From: Demequina silvatica
GTDB lineage: Bacteria > Actinomycetota > Actinomycetes > Actinomycetales > Demequinaceae
Direction of reading: 5' to 3'
DNA: 64,000 nucleotides
Assembly (NCBI RefSeq): GCF_000971215.1
Contig: NZ_BBMA01000002.1
Location: 541,111-605,110 of the forward strand
Below the pieces are notes generated by a model that made no database searches, was not told the origin of the DNA, and worked only from the letters and a program-made list of their open reading frames with translations. This document shows, piece after piece, positions 34,162 to 46,908 of this stretch. Position 1 is the first letter of the stretch, and every line of letters starts with the position of its first letter. A program made the translations under genes and the position numbers.

Positions 34162-34458
34162 TTAGGTCAGCCGAGCAGAGGTCGATTGGTTAAGCATTGC
34201 GGCATTGTTCCGCGTGAGGCGAAACAGACGCTCCCCCTTTGCGGGGACGTCGTCGACGCCGCCGTTGCTCCATGGGTTGCACCGCAGCACGCGCCACGTC
34301 GCCAGCCCGGTGCCCACGAACGCGCCGTGCACCTGGATCGCCTCGACGGCGAAGTGCGAGCACGTCGGGTGGTACTTGCAGCGCGGTCCCGTCAGCGGGG
34401 AGACCACGAGCTGGTATCCGCGGATGGCGCCCGTCAGCGCGCGGCCGGCGACGGTCAT
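34162..34458 (-). CDS. yidD: YidD membrane protein insertion efficiency factor
   Basis: 98 residues with the family signature PLTGPRCKYHPTCSHFAVEA and VLRCNPWSNGGVDDVP. A small amphipathic, membrane-associated protein that assists YidC. Its ATG overlaps the rnpA stop by four bases. Confidence 0.96.
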   Translation of the reverse strand: MTVAGRALTGAIRGYQLVVSPLTGPRCKYHPTCSHFAVEAIQVHGAFVGTGLATWRVLRCNPWSNGGVDDVPAKGERLFRLTRNNAAMLNQSTSARLT

Positions 34459-34799
34459 CGCGCCGCCTTCGCGAGGGCATGGCGAAGCGCCCCGTCCACG
34501 TCGGACGCGAGGTCCGTGAACGAGGCGTCGGCGGCGGGCGGCAGGGCGCGGATCACCACGGCGGTGCCTTCCGGCAGGCCGGGGACGCGCGCCGACATGA
34601 TCGCGCGCAGGCGTCGCTTGACGCGGTTGCGGACCACGGCACCTCCTACCGCCTTAGAAACAGCGAAACCGGCCATGCGTCTCGCATCGCCGGTCAGCGC
34701 CACGTGCACCACCAGGGTGCGCCGGCCGCTTCGGATCCCCGACCGCATCACGGACCGGAAGTCCGTGGACGATCGCAGACGTGCGTCGGCCGGCAGCAA
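34455..34799 (-). CDS. rnpA: Ribonuclease P protein component
   Basis: 114 residues. Start is TTG at 34799 (MLPADARLRSSTDFRSVMRSG), two bases after rpmH; no other initiation codon fits the conserved N-terminus. The RNR motif region GAVVRNRVKRRLRAIM binds the catalytic RNA. With the RNA (rnpB, not in the window) it matures the 5' ends of tRNAs. Confidence 0.95.
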   Translation of the reverse strand: MLPADARLRSSTDFRSVMRSGIRSGRRTLVVHVALTGDARRMAGFAVSKAVGGAVVRNRVKRRLRAIMSARVPGLPEGTAVVIRALPPAADASFTDLASDVDGALRHALAKAAR

Positions 34800-34801
34800 C
34801 C

Positions 34802-34939
34802 TCAGGCCGAGAGCTTGCCGCGGCCCTTGCGACGGCGCGAGGCCAGGATGGAACGTCCGGCACGCGTGCGCATGCGCAGACGGAAGCCGTGCGTCTTGGC
34901 ACGCTTGCGGTTGTTCGGCTGGAAAGTCCGCTTGCTCAC
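34802..34939 (-). CDS. rpmH: 50S ribosomal protein L34
   Basis: 45 residues, highly basic, starting at GTG 34939 ([15 protein letters not shown]) and ending GRGKLSA. GGAG lies eight bases before the start. First gene of the minus-strand block, divergent from dnaA. Confidence 0.96.
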   Translation of the reverse strand: MSKRTFQPNNRKRAKTHGFRLRMRTRAGRSILASRRRKGRGKLSA

Positions 34940-35173
34940 GGGTACTCCATTAGTTTCAGGGCATGGTCAAATCAGCGCACTAACGTTACGCGTAACCCGG
35001 GAGAAGGGTCAAATCGCGTCGGTCGTCTTGGGGCGCGCCTCCTGAACAGGATAGGCTCCACCATCACGGCCGGACGCCAGATGACCGACACGCGGACATG
35101 CGGTAACGAACCGGTGTCGGGCCATGCACCGACTGTGAGAAACGCTGTGGAAACTACTTGGGGGTGACGGCCA
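34940..35173. promoter_or_regulatory. Divergent rpmH-dnaA promoter region
   Basis: 234 bases without a gene. Lower GC than neighbours in 34960-35000. A DnaA-box-like CTGTGGAAAC lies about 25 bases before the dnaA start, compatible with DnaA autoregulation, as known in other bacteria. Confidence 0.55.
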
Positions 35174-36565
35174 GTGGCGGCAGAGCCTGCCTCGGAGTCT
35201 ATCGACGCAGTGTGGCGATCCGCCCTCGACGTCCTTGCCGATGACGGAGCGCTGAGCGCGCAGAACCGCTCGTTCCTCCGGCTCGTCAAGCCGCTCGCGG
35301 TGGTCGAGGACAACGTGTTCCTCGCCGTCGCCGAGGACTTCACCAAGAACTACGTCGAGACCACGCTCCGCGGATCCGTCACGGAGGCCCTCAGCGAGGT
35401 GCTCGGACGCGATGTCCGCATCGCGGTCACCGTGGACGCGTCGGTCTCGCCGCCCGAGCCCACGGATGAGTCCGCCGAGGAGACGCCGCGCCCGTCGATG
35501 CGCCGGCCGCAGCCCGAGCCGAAGCCCGTGGTCGAGGACCCGCACCTCAACCCGCGCTACACGTTCGACACCTTCGTCATCGGCCCCTCGAACAGGTTCG
35601 CGCACGCCGCGGCCCTCGCGGTCGCCGAATCGCCTGGTAAGACGTACAACCCGCTGTTCATCTACGGCGGCTCCGGGCTGGGCAAGACGCACCTGCTGCA
35701 CGCGATCGGCCACTACACGCGCCACCTCAAGCCGCAGACGCGCGTGCGCTACGTGAACTCCGAGGAGTTCACCAACGACTTCATCAACTCGATCCGTGAT
35801 GACCGGTCGCTCAGCTTCAAGCGCACCTACCGCGAGGTCGACGTCCTCCTCATCGACGACATCCAGTTCCTGCAGGGCAAGGAGCAGACGCTCGAGGAGT
35901 TCTTCCACACCTTCAACGCGCTGCACAACGCCGGCAAGCACGTGGTCATCACCTCCGATGTGAGCCCCCGCTACCTCGACGGCATCGAGGAGCGCATGCG
36001 GACCCGCTTCGAGTGGGGCCTCATGACGGACGTCCAGCCGCCCGACCTCGAGACCCGCGTCGCGATCCTTCGCAAGAAGGCGGCCGCGGACGCGGTCAAC
36101 GCCCCGTCGGACGTGCTCGAGTACATCGCCTCGAACATCACGAGCAACATCCGCGAGCTCGAGGGCGCGCTCATCCGCGTCACGGCCTTCGCGGCGCTCA
36201 ACCGCCAGCCCGTCGACCTCTCCCTCGCGCAGGTGGTGCTCAAGGACCTCATCTCCGACGACGACTCGGAGATCACCGCCGCCTCGATCATCGGCAAGAC
36301 GGCCGAGTACTTCGGCATCTCGATCGAGGACCTCACGGGCACCAGCCGCTCGCGCGTGTTCGTGACCGCGCGCCAGATCGCGATGTACCTGTGCCGGCAG
36401 CTCACGGACCTGTCGCTGCCCAAGATCGGCGAGCACTTCGGCGGCAAGGACCACACCACGGTCATGTACGCGGTCAAGAAGGTCGAGGACCAGATCGCGC
36501 AGCGCCGCCAGATGTACAACCAGGTCAACGAGATCCACGCGCGCATCAAGCAGTCGCGCGCCTGA
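35174..36565 (+). CDS. dnaA: Chromosomal replication initiator DnaA
   Basis: 463 residues. Domain I (1-85) for helicase and self-interaction, a short linker (about 90-125), AAA+ domain III with Walker [14 protein letters not shown] and Walker [16 protein letters not shown], and the DNA-binding domain IV with [16 protein letters not shown] start. The oriC spacer follows directly. It opens the origin and probably also binds boxes upstream of dnaB. Confidence 0.98.
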   Translation: MAAEPASESIDAVWRSALDVLADDGALSAQNRSFLRLVKPLAVVEDNVFLAVAEDFTKNYVETTLRGSVTEALSEVLGRDVRIAVTVDASVSPPEPTDESAEETPRPSMRRPQPEPKPVVEDPHLNPRYTFDTFVIGPSNRFAHAAALAVAESPGKTYNPLFIYGGSGLGKTHLLHAIGHYTRHLKPQTRVRYVNSEEFTNDFINSIRDDRSLSFKRTYREVDVLLIDDIQFLQGKEQTLEEFFHTFNALHNAGKHVVITSDVSPRYLDGIEERMRTRFEWGLMTDVQPPDLETRVAILRKKAAADAVNAPSDVLEYIASNITSNIRELEGALIRVTAFAALNRQPVDLSLAQVVLKDLISDDDSEITAASIIGKTAEYFGISIEDLTGTSRSRVFVTARQIAMYLCRQLTDLSLPKIGEHFGGKDHTTVMYAVKKVEDQIAQRRQMYNQVNEIHARIKQSRA

Positions 36566-37477
36566 GACCGTCCTGACGAACGATTCGGCCCCTTCCGAGC
36601 CCCACCGGCGCGGGAGGGGCCGAATCGTCGTCTGAGCGGCCTTCCCTTGCGAGGGGACGATGCGGCGGTCGCCGCCGCGCACGGGTCGCCTCGGGCGCCG
36701 CGCGGCGTTCGCGGTGCTCACGTAGCCCTCACAGGGCCCACGCCGTCGAGGCACCCCGGTGGAGGCCTCGAGCCGCCTGCCGCCCTGAGCCTCCCTGGAG
36801 AACGATTGGGGCCGTTCCCCGGCCTCGAGGGGTCCGGACCCCGGAAAGGGGCCGATTCCTTCGTCAGGAGGCGTCCTGGCGGCGGCCCACGGCAGCGCCG
36901 CGCATGGTCCTCGCGGGGCCGCCCACGCCTCGCCGCCCGTCCTGTGCCGTCCTGGCGAAGGAATCGCACCGCTCCGGGACGGAGGCGGGCACGGCCCGCC
37001 GGAAGGGTGCGAAACGTGCGTCACGCGCCATCCTGGCCGGCGCATCGTCCCGACACGCGCCGCCGACACGCCGATGATCGGCCGAATCCTGCGCCCAGAA
37101 GCCCTCACAGCCCCGTTCGCTCACAATTGTGGAAAAGTCTGTGGACGCCCGTGGATGGCGTGCTCCGTCCACAGGGGACGCATTGTGAAGAAACGGGGAC
37201 GAGCTGTGGTCGAGGTCGGCGCCGTCCCGGGACGAATCACAGGGATCCCGCGCGTCGCCCCCAGCCCGCTCACAGCCCGATTCCTGTCATTTCCAGCGCG
37301 AATGACAAGAATCCACAGAATCCACGGGCCCTAATACGACTACGAGCCCATCTTCTTGAGGTTGTCCACACGACCTTCATCACGCCGCGCGCCCCGACCG
37401 GCTCCCGGCGCCCCGATCCGCCTACCGACGAGGTCGGACCCGTGGCATAGTCTGTGCTCGACACCTGAGGAGCAAGC
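36566..37477. other. oriC: Replication origin oriC (dnaA-dnaN spacer)
   Basis: 912 bases without a gene between dnaA and dnaN, the usual actinobacterial origin site. DnaA-box words cluster in its right half: TGTGGAAAA (37128), TGTGGACGC (37140), CCGTCCACA (37165), AATCCACAG and ATCCACGG (about 37310-37326) and a perfect TTGTCCACA at 37362-37370. The left half holds three hairpins with related arms (36571-37027) and two dispersed-motif copies in opposite orientation (36654, 37042). The unwinding region cannot be placed with confidence; 37290-37340 is the least GC-rich stretch. Confidence 0.88.
36571..37027. repeat. Three tandem hairpins with related arms in oriC
   Basis: Six copies of a 26-30-base unit arranged as three inverted pairs. 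Pair 1: TCCTGACGAACGATTCGGCC... at 36571-36596 and its complement at 36613-36634 (perfect 14-base core 36580-36593 / 36615-36628). Pair 2: 36791-36820 and 36843-36870, imperfect. Pair 3: 36949-36975 and 37001-37027, imperfect. On the outward strand the units share TCCTGrCGAAsGAwTCGsmC. The first pair sits 15 bases after the dnaA stop and may be its terminator. Confidence 0.75.
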
Positions 37478-38605
37478 ATGAAGTTCACCGTCGAGCGCGA
37501 CGTCCTGGCAGACGCCGTCGCATGGACGTCGCGTGCCGTGCCGGCACGCCCCCCGGTCCCCGTCCTCGCGGGCGTCCGCATCACCGCGGACACCGAGGGC
37601 CTGGTGCGTCTCGCCAGCTTCGACTACGAGGTCTCCGCCCGCGGCGAGTTCCCCGCGGACGTCGAGCAGGCCGGCGAGGTGCTCGTGAGCGGCCGGCTCC
37701 TCCGCGAGATCGCGAACGCGCTGCCGCACAAGCCGGTGCAGCTGTCGCTCGAGGGCACCAAGGTCTCCGTCACGTGCGGCGCGTCCCGCTTCACGCTCGC
37801 CACCATGCCGGTGGACCAGTACCCGGCGCTGCCCGAGCTCCCCGAGCACTCGGGCACCATCGACGGCGCCACCCTGCAGCAGGCCGTCGCCCAGGTCACG
37901 TCCGCGGCGTCGCGTGACGAGACCCTGCCGATCCTCACCGGCGTCCGCGTCGAGATCGAGGGCTCCCACATCTCGCTGCTCGCGACGGACCGCTACCGCC
38001 TGTCGCTGCGCGAGCTCGAGTGGAACCCGTCGCAGCCGGACATCAGCGCGGTCGCGCTCGTCCGCGCCAAGACGCTCTCCGACACCGCGAAGTCCCTGGG
38101 TGCGGGCGACGTCACCGTCGCCCTCAGCTCGGGTCAGGGCATGGACCTCATCGGCTTCGAGGCCGGTGGCCTGGTCACCACCTCGCTGCTCATGGACGGC
38201 GACTACCCGCAGGTGCGCCGCCTGTTCCCGGAGTCGAGCCCCATCACCGCGACCGTCCGCACGCAGGACCTGATCGACGCGACCCGCCGCGTCGCGCTGG
38301 TCGCCGAGCGCAACTCGTCCGTGCGGCTCGCCTTCGCGGACGGCGAGGTCACGCTCGACGCGGGCCAGTCGGACGACGCTCAGGCGTCGGAGGCGCTCAC
38401 CGCGCACCTGCACGGGGACCCGATCACGGTCGCGTTCAACCCGCAGTACCTGCTCGACGGCCTGACGGCCCTCGGCACGGACTTCGTGCAGCTCGGCTTC
38501 ACGCAGGAGACCAAGCCGGTCGAGTTCGTCGGGCTCTCCGAGCCGGGCGGCGAGGTCGCCGCGGCCTTCCGCTACCTGCTGGTGCCCATCCGCATCGCCT
38601 CGTAG
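37478..38605 (+). CDS. dnaN: DNA polymerase III sliding clamp (beta)
   Basis: 375 residues; three clamp subdomains (MKFTVERDVLADAVAWTSRAVPARPPVP at the start, TLPILTGVRVEIEG in the second, and the C-terminal YLLVPIRIAS). Forms a ring that tethers polymerase to DNA. ATG behind GAGGAG. Its last base is shared with the recF start. Confidence 0.98.
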   Translation: MKFTVERDVLADAVAWTSRAVPARPPVPVLAGVRITADTEGLVRLASFDYEVSARGEFPADVEQAGEVLVSGRLLREIANALPHKPVQLSLEGTKVSVTCGASRFTLATMPVDQYPALPELPEHSGTIDGATLQQAVAQVTSAASRDETLPILTGVRVEIEGSHISLLATDRYRLSLRELEWNPSQPDISAVALVRAKTLSDTAKSLGAGDVTVALSSGQGMDLIGFEAGGLVTTSLLMDGDYPQVRRLFPESSPITATVRTQDLIDATRRVALVAERNSSVRLAFADGEVTLDAGQSDDAQASEALTAHLHGDPITVAFNPQYLLDGLTALGTDFVQLGFTQETKPVEFVGLSEPGGEVAAAFRYLLVPIRIAS

Positions 38606-39729
38606 TGCGCGTCACCCACGTCCAGCTCGCCGACTTCCGCTCGTACCCCGAGGCAGACGTCGAGCTCGGACCGGGCGTCACCACGTTCGTCGGCCGCAAC
38701 GGGCAGGGCAAGACCAACCTGGTCGAGGCGATCCGCTACCTCTCGGTGCTCGGCTCGCACCGGGTCGCGACGGATGCGCCGCTGATCCGGTTCGGCGCCG
38801 AGCGCGCCGTGGTCCGCGCGAAGGTCGAGAAGGCCGGCCGGTCGCTGGGTCTCGAGGTGACGCTCCACCAGGGTCGCGCGAACACGGCGCGTCTCAACCG
38901 CGGCGTCGCACGCCCCCGCGACCTGATCGGGATCCTCCGCACGGTGCTGTTCGCTCCGGAGGACCTCTCGCTGGTGAAGGGCGACCCGTCCGGGCGCCGC
39001 GGATTCCTCGACGAGCTGTGCGTCGCGCTCCAGCCCGCGCTCGTCGGCGACCTGGGCGACTACGAGCGGGTGCTCCGCCAGCGCACCTCCATGCTGAAGA
39101 CCTCGAGGAACGCTCGGGGCGACCTCACCATGCTCGACATCTGGGACGAGAAGCTCGCGGAGCTCGGCGGGCGGATCATCGCCGCGCGCCTGCGTGCAGT
39201 CGGCGCGCTCGCGCCGCATGTCGCCGCGGCCTACCAGGACGTCGCGCCCGACGGCGGCGACTGCGCCATCGCGTACGCGACATCCCTGGCAGAGGACCTT
39301 CCGCAAGATGCCGCGGCGTTGGGCGAGCTGTTGCTCGCGCGCCTGCGCGAGGTGCGTCCCAAGGAGCTGGACCGCGGCGTCACCCTCGCGGGACCGCATC
39401 GCGACGACCTCGAGATCACCCTGGGCGGCATGCCCGCGAAGGGCTACGCGAGCCACGGAGAGTCGTGGTCGTGCGCCCTCGCGCTGCGTGTGGGCACCTA
39501 CGACCTCCTCACCTCGGAGGCCGGCCCCGATTCCGACGCCGACGGTGAGCCGGTGCTCATCCTCGACGACGTCTTCGCCGAGCTCGACCAGGGCCGTCGC
39601 GCCGCCCTCGCGGCGCGGCTCGAGCGCGCGAGCCAGGTCCTCATCACCGCGGCCGTCGCGGAGGACGTACCGGCGGCCCTCGCGGGCCGCGTGATCCCCG
39701 TGACCAAGGGCCGGGTGGGCGATGAGTGA
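38605..39729 (+). CDS. recF: DNA replication and repair protein RecF
   Basis: 374 residues, SMC-like ATPase that helps RecA load at gaps. GTG start overlapping the dnaN stop by one base; FRSYPEADVELGPGVTTFVGRNGQGKTNLVEAI holds Walker A, and PVLILDDVFAELD is Walker B with the D-loop. Overlaps the dciA start by eight bases. Confidence 0.96.
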   Translation: MRVTHVQLADFRSYPEADVELGPGVTTFVGRNGQGKTNLVEAIRYLSVLGSHRVATDAPLIRFGAERAVVRAKVEKAGRSLGLEVTLHQGRANTARLNRGVARPRDLIGILRTVLFAPEDLSLVKGDPSGRRGFLDELCVALQPALVGDLGDYERVLRQRTSMLKTSRNARGDLTMLDIWDEKLAELGGRIIAARLRAVGALAPHVAAAYQDVAPDGGDCAIAYATSLAEDLPQDAAALGELLLARLREVRPKELDRGVTLAGPHRDDLEITLGGMPAKGYASHGESWSCALALRVGTYDLLTSEAGPDSDADGEPVLILDDVFAELDQGRRAALAARLERASQVLITAAVAEDVPAALAGRVIPVTKGRVGDE

Positions 39730-40288
39730 CGCTACCAGGGACGATGCGTTCGCCGGCGAGGGCGCGGACGGCCAGGACCCGCTGGTCCCCGGCGACGCCG
39801 CCCGCCTCGCGCGCGAGGCGATGGAGCGCGCGCGGCAGGCCGCCCGGCAGCGCGGCGCGACCCGCTCGAGCGCGAAGCGCGGACGCAAGCAGCGCGAGGA
39901 GGCGCGGCGCGCGACCCAGCCGTACACGAACGGCCGCGACCCCCAGCCCATGGGGGACGCCGTCGCCTCCCTCCTGAGGCGCATGGGATGGACCGAGCAG
40001 ATCGAGGTCTCCTCCGTCACCGGCCGCTGGCGCGAGGTGATCGGGGACCGCATCGCGGATCACTGCGAGCCGCTGGGCTTCGAGGAGGGCATCCTCACGG
40101 TCAAGGCGAGCTCGACGGCCTGGGCGACGCAGCTGCAGATGATGTCCGGCCAGATCCGCCACCGCATCAACGAGGAGTTCGGGCGCGAGATCGTCACGGA
40201 GCTGCGAGTGCTGGGTCCCACCGCACGGTCGTGGACCAAGGGTCCTCGGTCGGTCAAGGGGCGCGGACCCCGCGACACGTACGGGTGA
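39722..40288 (+). CDS. dciA: DciA-family helicase-loading protein (DUF721)
   Basis: 188 residues. A charged, disordered N-terminus (1-75, Arg/Ala/Lys-rich) precedes the DUF721 domain (MGDAVASLLRRMGWTEQIEVSSVTGRWREVIG ... LTVKASSTAWATQLQMM). DciA delivers DnaB in bacteria lacking DnaC, and its position between recF and gyrB is the actinobacterial one. A dispersed-motif copy (39738, with the extended TACCAGGGACGATGC flank) encodes Arg-Asp-Asp-Ala at residues 6-9 of the disordered tail. Confidence 0.92.
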   Translation: MSDATRDDAFAGEGADGQDPLVPGDAARLAREAMERARQAARQRGATRSSAKRGRKQREEARRATQPYTNGRDPQPMGDAVASLLRRMGWTEQIEVSSVTGRWREVIGDRIADHCEPLGFEEGILTVKASSTAWATQLQMMSGQIRHRINEEFGREIVTELRVLGPTARSWTKGPRSVKGRGPRDTYG

Positions 40289-40641
40289 CCCGGACAGGCC
40301 ACCCGGCCCGCGCATCGTCCCGGCGCGGTCGCGAAACGGACATGGTGTGACAAAGCGCACACCCCTAGAAGTGACACCACATGCCAGAACTCGCCTACCC
40401 TTATCGCGGCGACGGGGCCGGAGGCGTGCTGGGGGCGCCTTCGGTGCCCGCAGGTCGCGCCGCTGGAGAGCCGAGGGGGACGCTCCGGCGGCGCGATCCC
40501 GCCTGACGCCTTCAAACCGGGTCCTCGACTTCTGCTGAAAGGCCTGTGAGTCGCGCCTGACCGCCCCTCAGGGCCACTAGAATGGGCCGAGATAGGTCGG
40601 GACTTGTGCAAAGTCTCGACATCGGCTTGAAAGGCGAATCT
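40289..40641 (+). promoter_or_regulatory. gyrB-gyrA promoter and leader region
   Basis: 353 bases between dciA and gyrB. A dispersed-motif copy (40312, minus) lies 23 bases past the dciA stop. A -10-like TAGAAT is at 40578-40583, about 60 bases before the gyrB start, with no good -35. I see no ORF or hairpin terminator with a T-tract; the 40420-40500 stretch is GC-rich and could fold. Confidence 0.5.
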
Positions 40642-42634
40642 GTGGCGAATAGCGAGGAGCGGGCGACTGAGCCCGCCTACGGCGCCGAGAACATCACCGT
40701 CCTGGAGGGCCTCGAGGCCGTCCGCAAGCGCCCGGGCATGTACATCGGGTCGACGGGTGAGCGCGGTCTCCACCACCTGGTGTACGAGGTGGTCGACAAC
40801 TCGGTCGACGAGGCGCTCGCCGGCTACTGCGACACCATCACGGTGACGCTGCAGGCCGACGGCGGCGTCAAGGTGCAGGACAACGGCCGCGGCATCCCGG
40901 TCGACATGCACCCGACCGAGAAGAAGCCCACCGTCGAGGTCGTCATGACCATCCTGCACGCGGGCGGCAAGTTCGGCGGCGGCGGCTACGCGGTCTCCGG
41001 CGGCCTCCACGGCGTCGGCATCTCCGTGGTCAACGCGCTGTCCTACAAGGTCGAGACCGAGGTCCGCCGCCAGGGTCACGTGTGGCGCCAGCAGTTCGCC
41101 GAGGGTGGCAAGCCGCAGGGCACGCTCGTCAAGGGCGAGGCCACCGAGGACACCGGCACGCAGCAGACCTTCTGGGCCGACCCGCTGATCTTCGAGACCA
41201 CCGAGTACGACTACGAGACGCTGCGCGCCCGCTTCCAGCAGATGGCGTTCCTCAACAAGGGCCTGTCGATCACCCTGATCGACGAGCGTCCCGAGCACAT
41301 CGCGGCGGAGGACGATGCGGAGGCCGAGGAGCAGCCGACGTCCCGGGCCGTGACGTACAAGTACGGCGGCGGCCTGGTCGACTACGTCGCGCACCTCAAC
41401 GCCGCCAAGAAGGCGGAGCTGGTCCACCCCGAGGTGATCTCCCTCGAGTCCGAGGACACCGAGAAGAAGATCTCGCTCGAGATGGCGATGCAGTGGACGT
41501 CCGCGTACTCCGAGGGCGTCTTCACCTACGCGAACACCATCTCCACCACCGAGGGCGGCACCCACGAGGAGGGCTTCCGTGCGGCGCTCACCACGCTGGT
41601 GAACAAGTACGCCCGCGAGAAGGCCATCCTCAAGGACAAGGACGACAACCTCACGGGCGACGACGTCCGCGAGGGCCTCACCGCGGTCATCTCGGTCAAG
41701 CTGGGCGAGCCGCAGTTCGAGGGCCAGACCAAGACCAAGCTGGGCAACACCGAGGCCAAGACCTTCGTGCAGCGCGTGGTCAACGAGCAGCTCACGGACT
41801 GGTTCGACGCCCACCCGAACGAGGCGAAGGACATCATCCGCAAGGCGCTGCAGGCGTCGCAGGCGCGCATCGCCGCCCGCAAGGCGCGCGAGGCGACCCG
41901 CCGCAAGGGCCTGCTCGAGTCGGGCGGCATGCCCGGCAAGCTGTCGGACTGCCAGAGCCGCAACCCGTCCGAGTGCGAGATCTTCATCGTCGAGGGCGAC
42001 TCCGCCGGCGGCTCCGCGAAGGCCGGCCGCGAGCCGTACAACCAGGCGATCATGCCCATCCGCGGCAAGATCCTCAACGTCGAGCGCGTGCGCCTCGACC
42101 GCGCGCTGTCGAACCAGGAGGTCCAGGGCCTCATCACCGCGTTCGGCGCGGGCATGGGCGAGGACTTCGACATCTCGAAGGCGCGCTATCACAAGATCGT
42201 GCTGATGGCCGATGCCGACGTCGACGGCCAGCACATCCGCACCCTGCTGCTCACCCTGCTGTTCCGCTACATGCGTCCCCTGATCGAGGCCGGCTACGTC
42301 TACCTGGCGCAGCCGCCGCTGTTCAAGATCAAGTGGACCAACGCGGACCACGAGTACGTGTACTCGGACCGCGAGCGTGACGCGGTCCTCAAGGACGGCC
42401 TCGCCAACGGAAAGCGCATCCCCAAGGACAACGGGGTGCAGCGCTACAAGGGTCTGGGCGAGATGAACCACGAGGAGCTGCGGGTCACCACCATGGACCC
42501 CGCGACCCGCACCCTGCTCCAGGTCACCATGGACGACGCCGCGCAGGCCGACGAGATCTTCTCGGTCCTGATGGGCGAGGACGTCGAGTCCCGCCGCAGC
42601 TTCATCCAGCGCAACGCGAAGGACGTGAGGTTCC

Positions 42635-42645
<11 letters not shown>
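40642..42645 (+). CDS. gyrB: DNA gyrase subunit B
   Basis: 667 residues. GTG at 40642 is chosen for AAAGG upstream and the conserved length; an earlier ATG would add twenty atypical residues. GHKL ATPase ([39 protein letters not shown]), transducer, and Toprim ([27 protein letters not shown]). A dispersed-motif copy (41310) encodes Glu-Asp-Asp-Ala in an acidic loop ([12 protein letters not shown]) that is variable between species. gyrA overlaps its stop by eleven bases. Confidence 0.98.
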
Positions 42646-45301
<2,656 letters not shown>

Positions 45302-45310
45302 TCCATGCGA

Positions 45311-45344
45311 GGAAGGGCCGGTCGCACGCGCGACCGGCCCTTCC
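45311..45344 (+). terminator. Terminator after gyrA
   Basis: Perfect 15-base stem GGAAGGGCCGGTCGC / GCGACCGGCCCTTCC with a 4-base loop, ten bases past the gyrA stop. Confidence 0.85.
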
Positions 45345-45381
45345 TGCGTTCCCGGAGCCATCCGCCGCCTATCCTCGGGTG

Positions 45382-46350
45382 ATGAGCACGTTGACGTGGC
45401 GGCCCGACATCCTCGACGGCTACGAGGCGGCGGACCTGGGCGCTCCCGCGGTCGCGCCGTCCGGCAAGGCCGACGGTCCCCTCACCCGCACGCTGATCCG
45501 TCGCGCCGCGACGCCGGAGCGCCCGCGCGCCGTCGCCGTGATCGTGCACGGTTACAACGACTACTTCTTCGCCACCCACCTCTCCGACGAGCTCGCCGCG
45601 GCGGGATGCGTGGTCTACGCCGTCGACATGCGTCGCGCGGGCCGGTCGCTGCAGCCGGGCAACCAGCCGCATCACATCGCGCACATCGACGAGCTCGGCG
45701 ACGACATCGCCGACGCCACGGCCGCCGCGCGGGACGATGCGCTAGCCAGGGGCCTCGGCGACCTCGCCGTGGTGGTCCACGCGCATTCGACGGGTGCCCT
45801 CGCCGCGGCGGTGTGGGCCAGCGACCGTCCCGATCCGGCCCTCGCCGCGCTGGTGCTCGACGGCCCGTTCTTCGGGCTCGCGCTGACCGCGCCGCGGCGG
45901 GCGCTCATGCGCGCGATGCCGACGGTCGCGCGCTTCACGCCCGGCACGGTGATGGATCCGGCGCGCTCCCCGTACACCGCGGGCCTGCTGCAGCGCGGCT
46001 GGGTGTTCGACGTCGCATGGAAGAGCCCCGAGGGCGTGGGTGCGACCGCCGGCTGGCTCGCCGCGACCCGCGCCGCCCAGAGCCGGGCCGCCGCGGGGCT
46101 GCACATCCGCGTCCCCGTCCTCCTCGCATCGTCCGACTCGACCGGGCCCGACCGCCTCGACAACCCGCTCCACGCGAGCCAGGACACCGTGGTCGACGTC
46201 GCCGCGACCGCGCGCGTCGCGACGCTGCTGGGCGACCGCGTGCAACCCGTGGTGATCGAGGGCGCGATCCACGACCTCGCACTGAGCGCCGAGGGTCCGC
46301 GCACCCGCTACTTCGACGCGCTTCGCGCGTTCCTGGGCTCCGTGCTCTAG
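45382..46350 (+). CDS. Alpha/beta hydrolase (lysophospholipase-like)
   Basis: 322 residues. VIVHGYNDYFFATHLSDELAAAGCVVYAVDMRRAGRS is the oxyanion region of a monoglyceride-lipase-like hydrolase, the nucleophile Ser is in VHAHSTGALAA, and IEGAIHDLALS gives the C-terminal His. A TATCCT -10 about 7 bases before the ATG suggests a leaderless transcript. Two dispersed-motif copies lie in it, giving Arg-Asp-Asp-Ala (45731) and Ala-Ser-Ser (46126). Substrate unknown. Confidence 0.85.
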   Translation: MSTLTWRPDILDGYEAADLGAPAVAPSGKADGPLTRTLIRRAATPERPRAVAVIVHGYNDYFFATHLSDELAAAGCVVYAVDMRRAGRSLQPGNQPHHIAHIDELGDDIADATAAARDDALARGLGDLAVVVHAHSTGALAAAVWASDRPDPALAALVLDGPFFGLALTAPRRALMRAMPTVARFTPGTVMDPARSPYTAGLLQRGWVFDVAWKSPEGVGATAGWLAATRAAQSRAAAGLHIRVPVLLASSDSTGPDRLDNPLHASQDTVVDVAATARVATLLGDRVQPVVIEGAIHDLALSAEGPRTRYFDALRAFLGSVL

Positions 46351-46394
46351 CAGGGTCGCGAACCCCCTGCTAGCGTCCCAAGCAGGGGGTGATC

Positions 46395-46901
46395 ATGGGC
46401 GCGGGGTTCGTGCTGACGGGGCTGCTGCTCTCGCTCACCCTCACCGCGGCCGCGATCCTACGCTGGTCCGCGAAGCCGTGGCACGCGGTGGGTCTCGCGG
46501 CGGCGGCCATGGCCACCACCGTCACCATCGCGTTGGCCGGTGCCCTGGTCACCGGTCCCGCTGCGGCAGGCGAGGCGCTGCTCACCGCGACGGTGGAGGA
46601 GCCCGAGCCCGACGCCGATGCCTCGTACTTCTTCACCGCCTATCCGACACCCCCGACATGGCTGACCGTGGCCGGGGACGGCGCGCAGGGGGACATTCCC
46701 TGGCCGGTCGACACCTTCGGCGCGGTGGTCGCGGACGGGGTGCCGACGTCGGTCGGCCTGTCCGAGGTGGTGCTCGCGGCGTACTACGAGACCCTCGATG
46801 ACGTCGACCGCGTCGGCGACGTGTACTTCGTGCAGACGCGCACCGGGGGCGAGGCGCGCGTGGAGCTGGTCGACGGGGTGCTCACGGTCACTCTTCGTTG
46901 A
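46395..46901 (+). CDS. Hypothetical membrane protein, 168 aa
   Basis: Not recognised. ATG behind GGGGGTG. Two hydrophobic segments near the N-terminus (about 3-24 and 35-58) are followed by an acidic outer domain (from VEEPEPDADASYFF) with an aromatic, Pro-rich start and a C-terminal beta-like region (YFVQTRTGGEARVELV). No cysteines. Codon use matches neighbours. Confidence 0.7.
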   Translation: MGAGFVLTGLLLSLTLTAAAILRWSAKPWHAVGLAAAAMATTVTIALAGALVTGPAAAGEALLTATVEEPEPDADASYFFTAYPTPPTWLTVAGDGAQGDIPWPVDTFGAVVADGVPTSVGLSEVVLAAYYETLDDVDRVGDVYFVQTRTGGEARVELVDGVLTVTLR

Positions 46902-46908
46902 ACCGCTC

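Noticed and set aside
40420-40500. Possible riboswitch or small RNA upstream of gyrB
   Set aside because: GC-rich and foldable but matches no class I know; no terminator with a T-tract.
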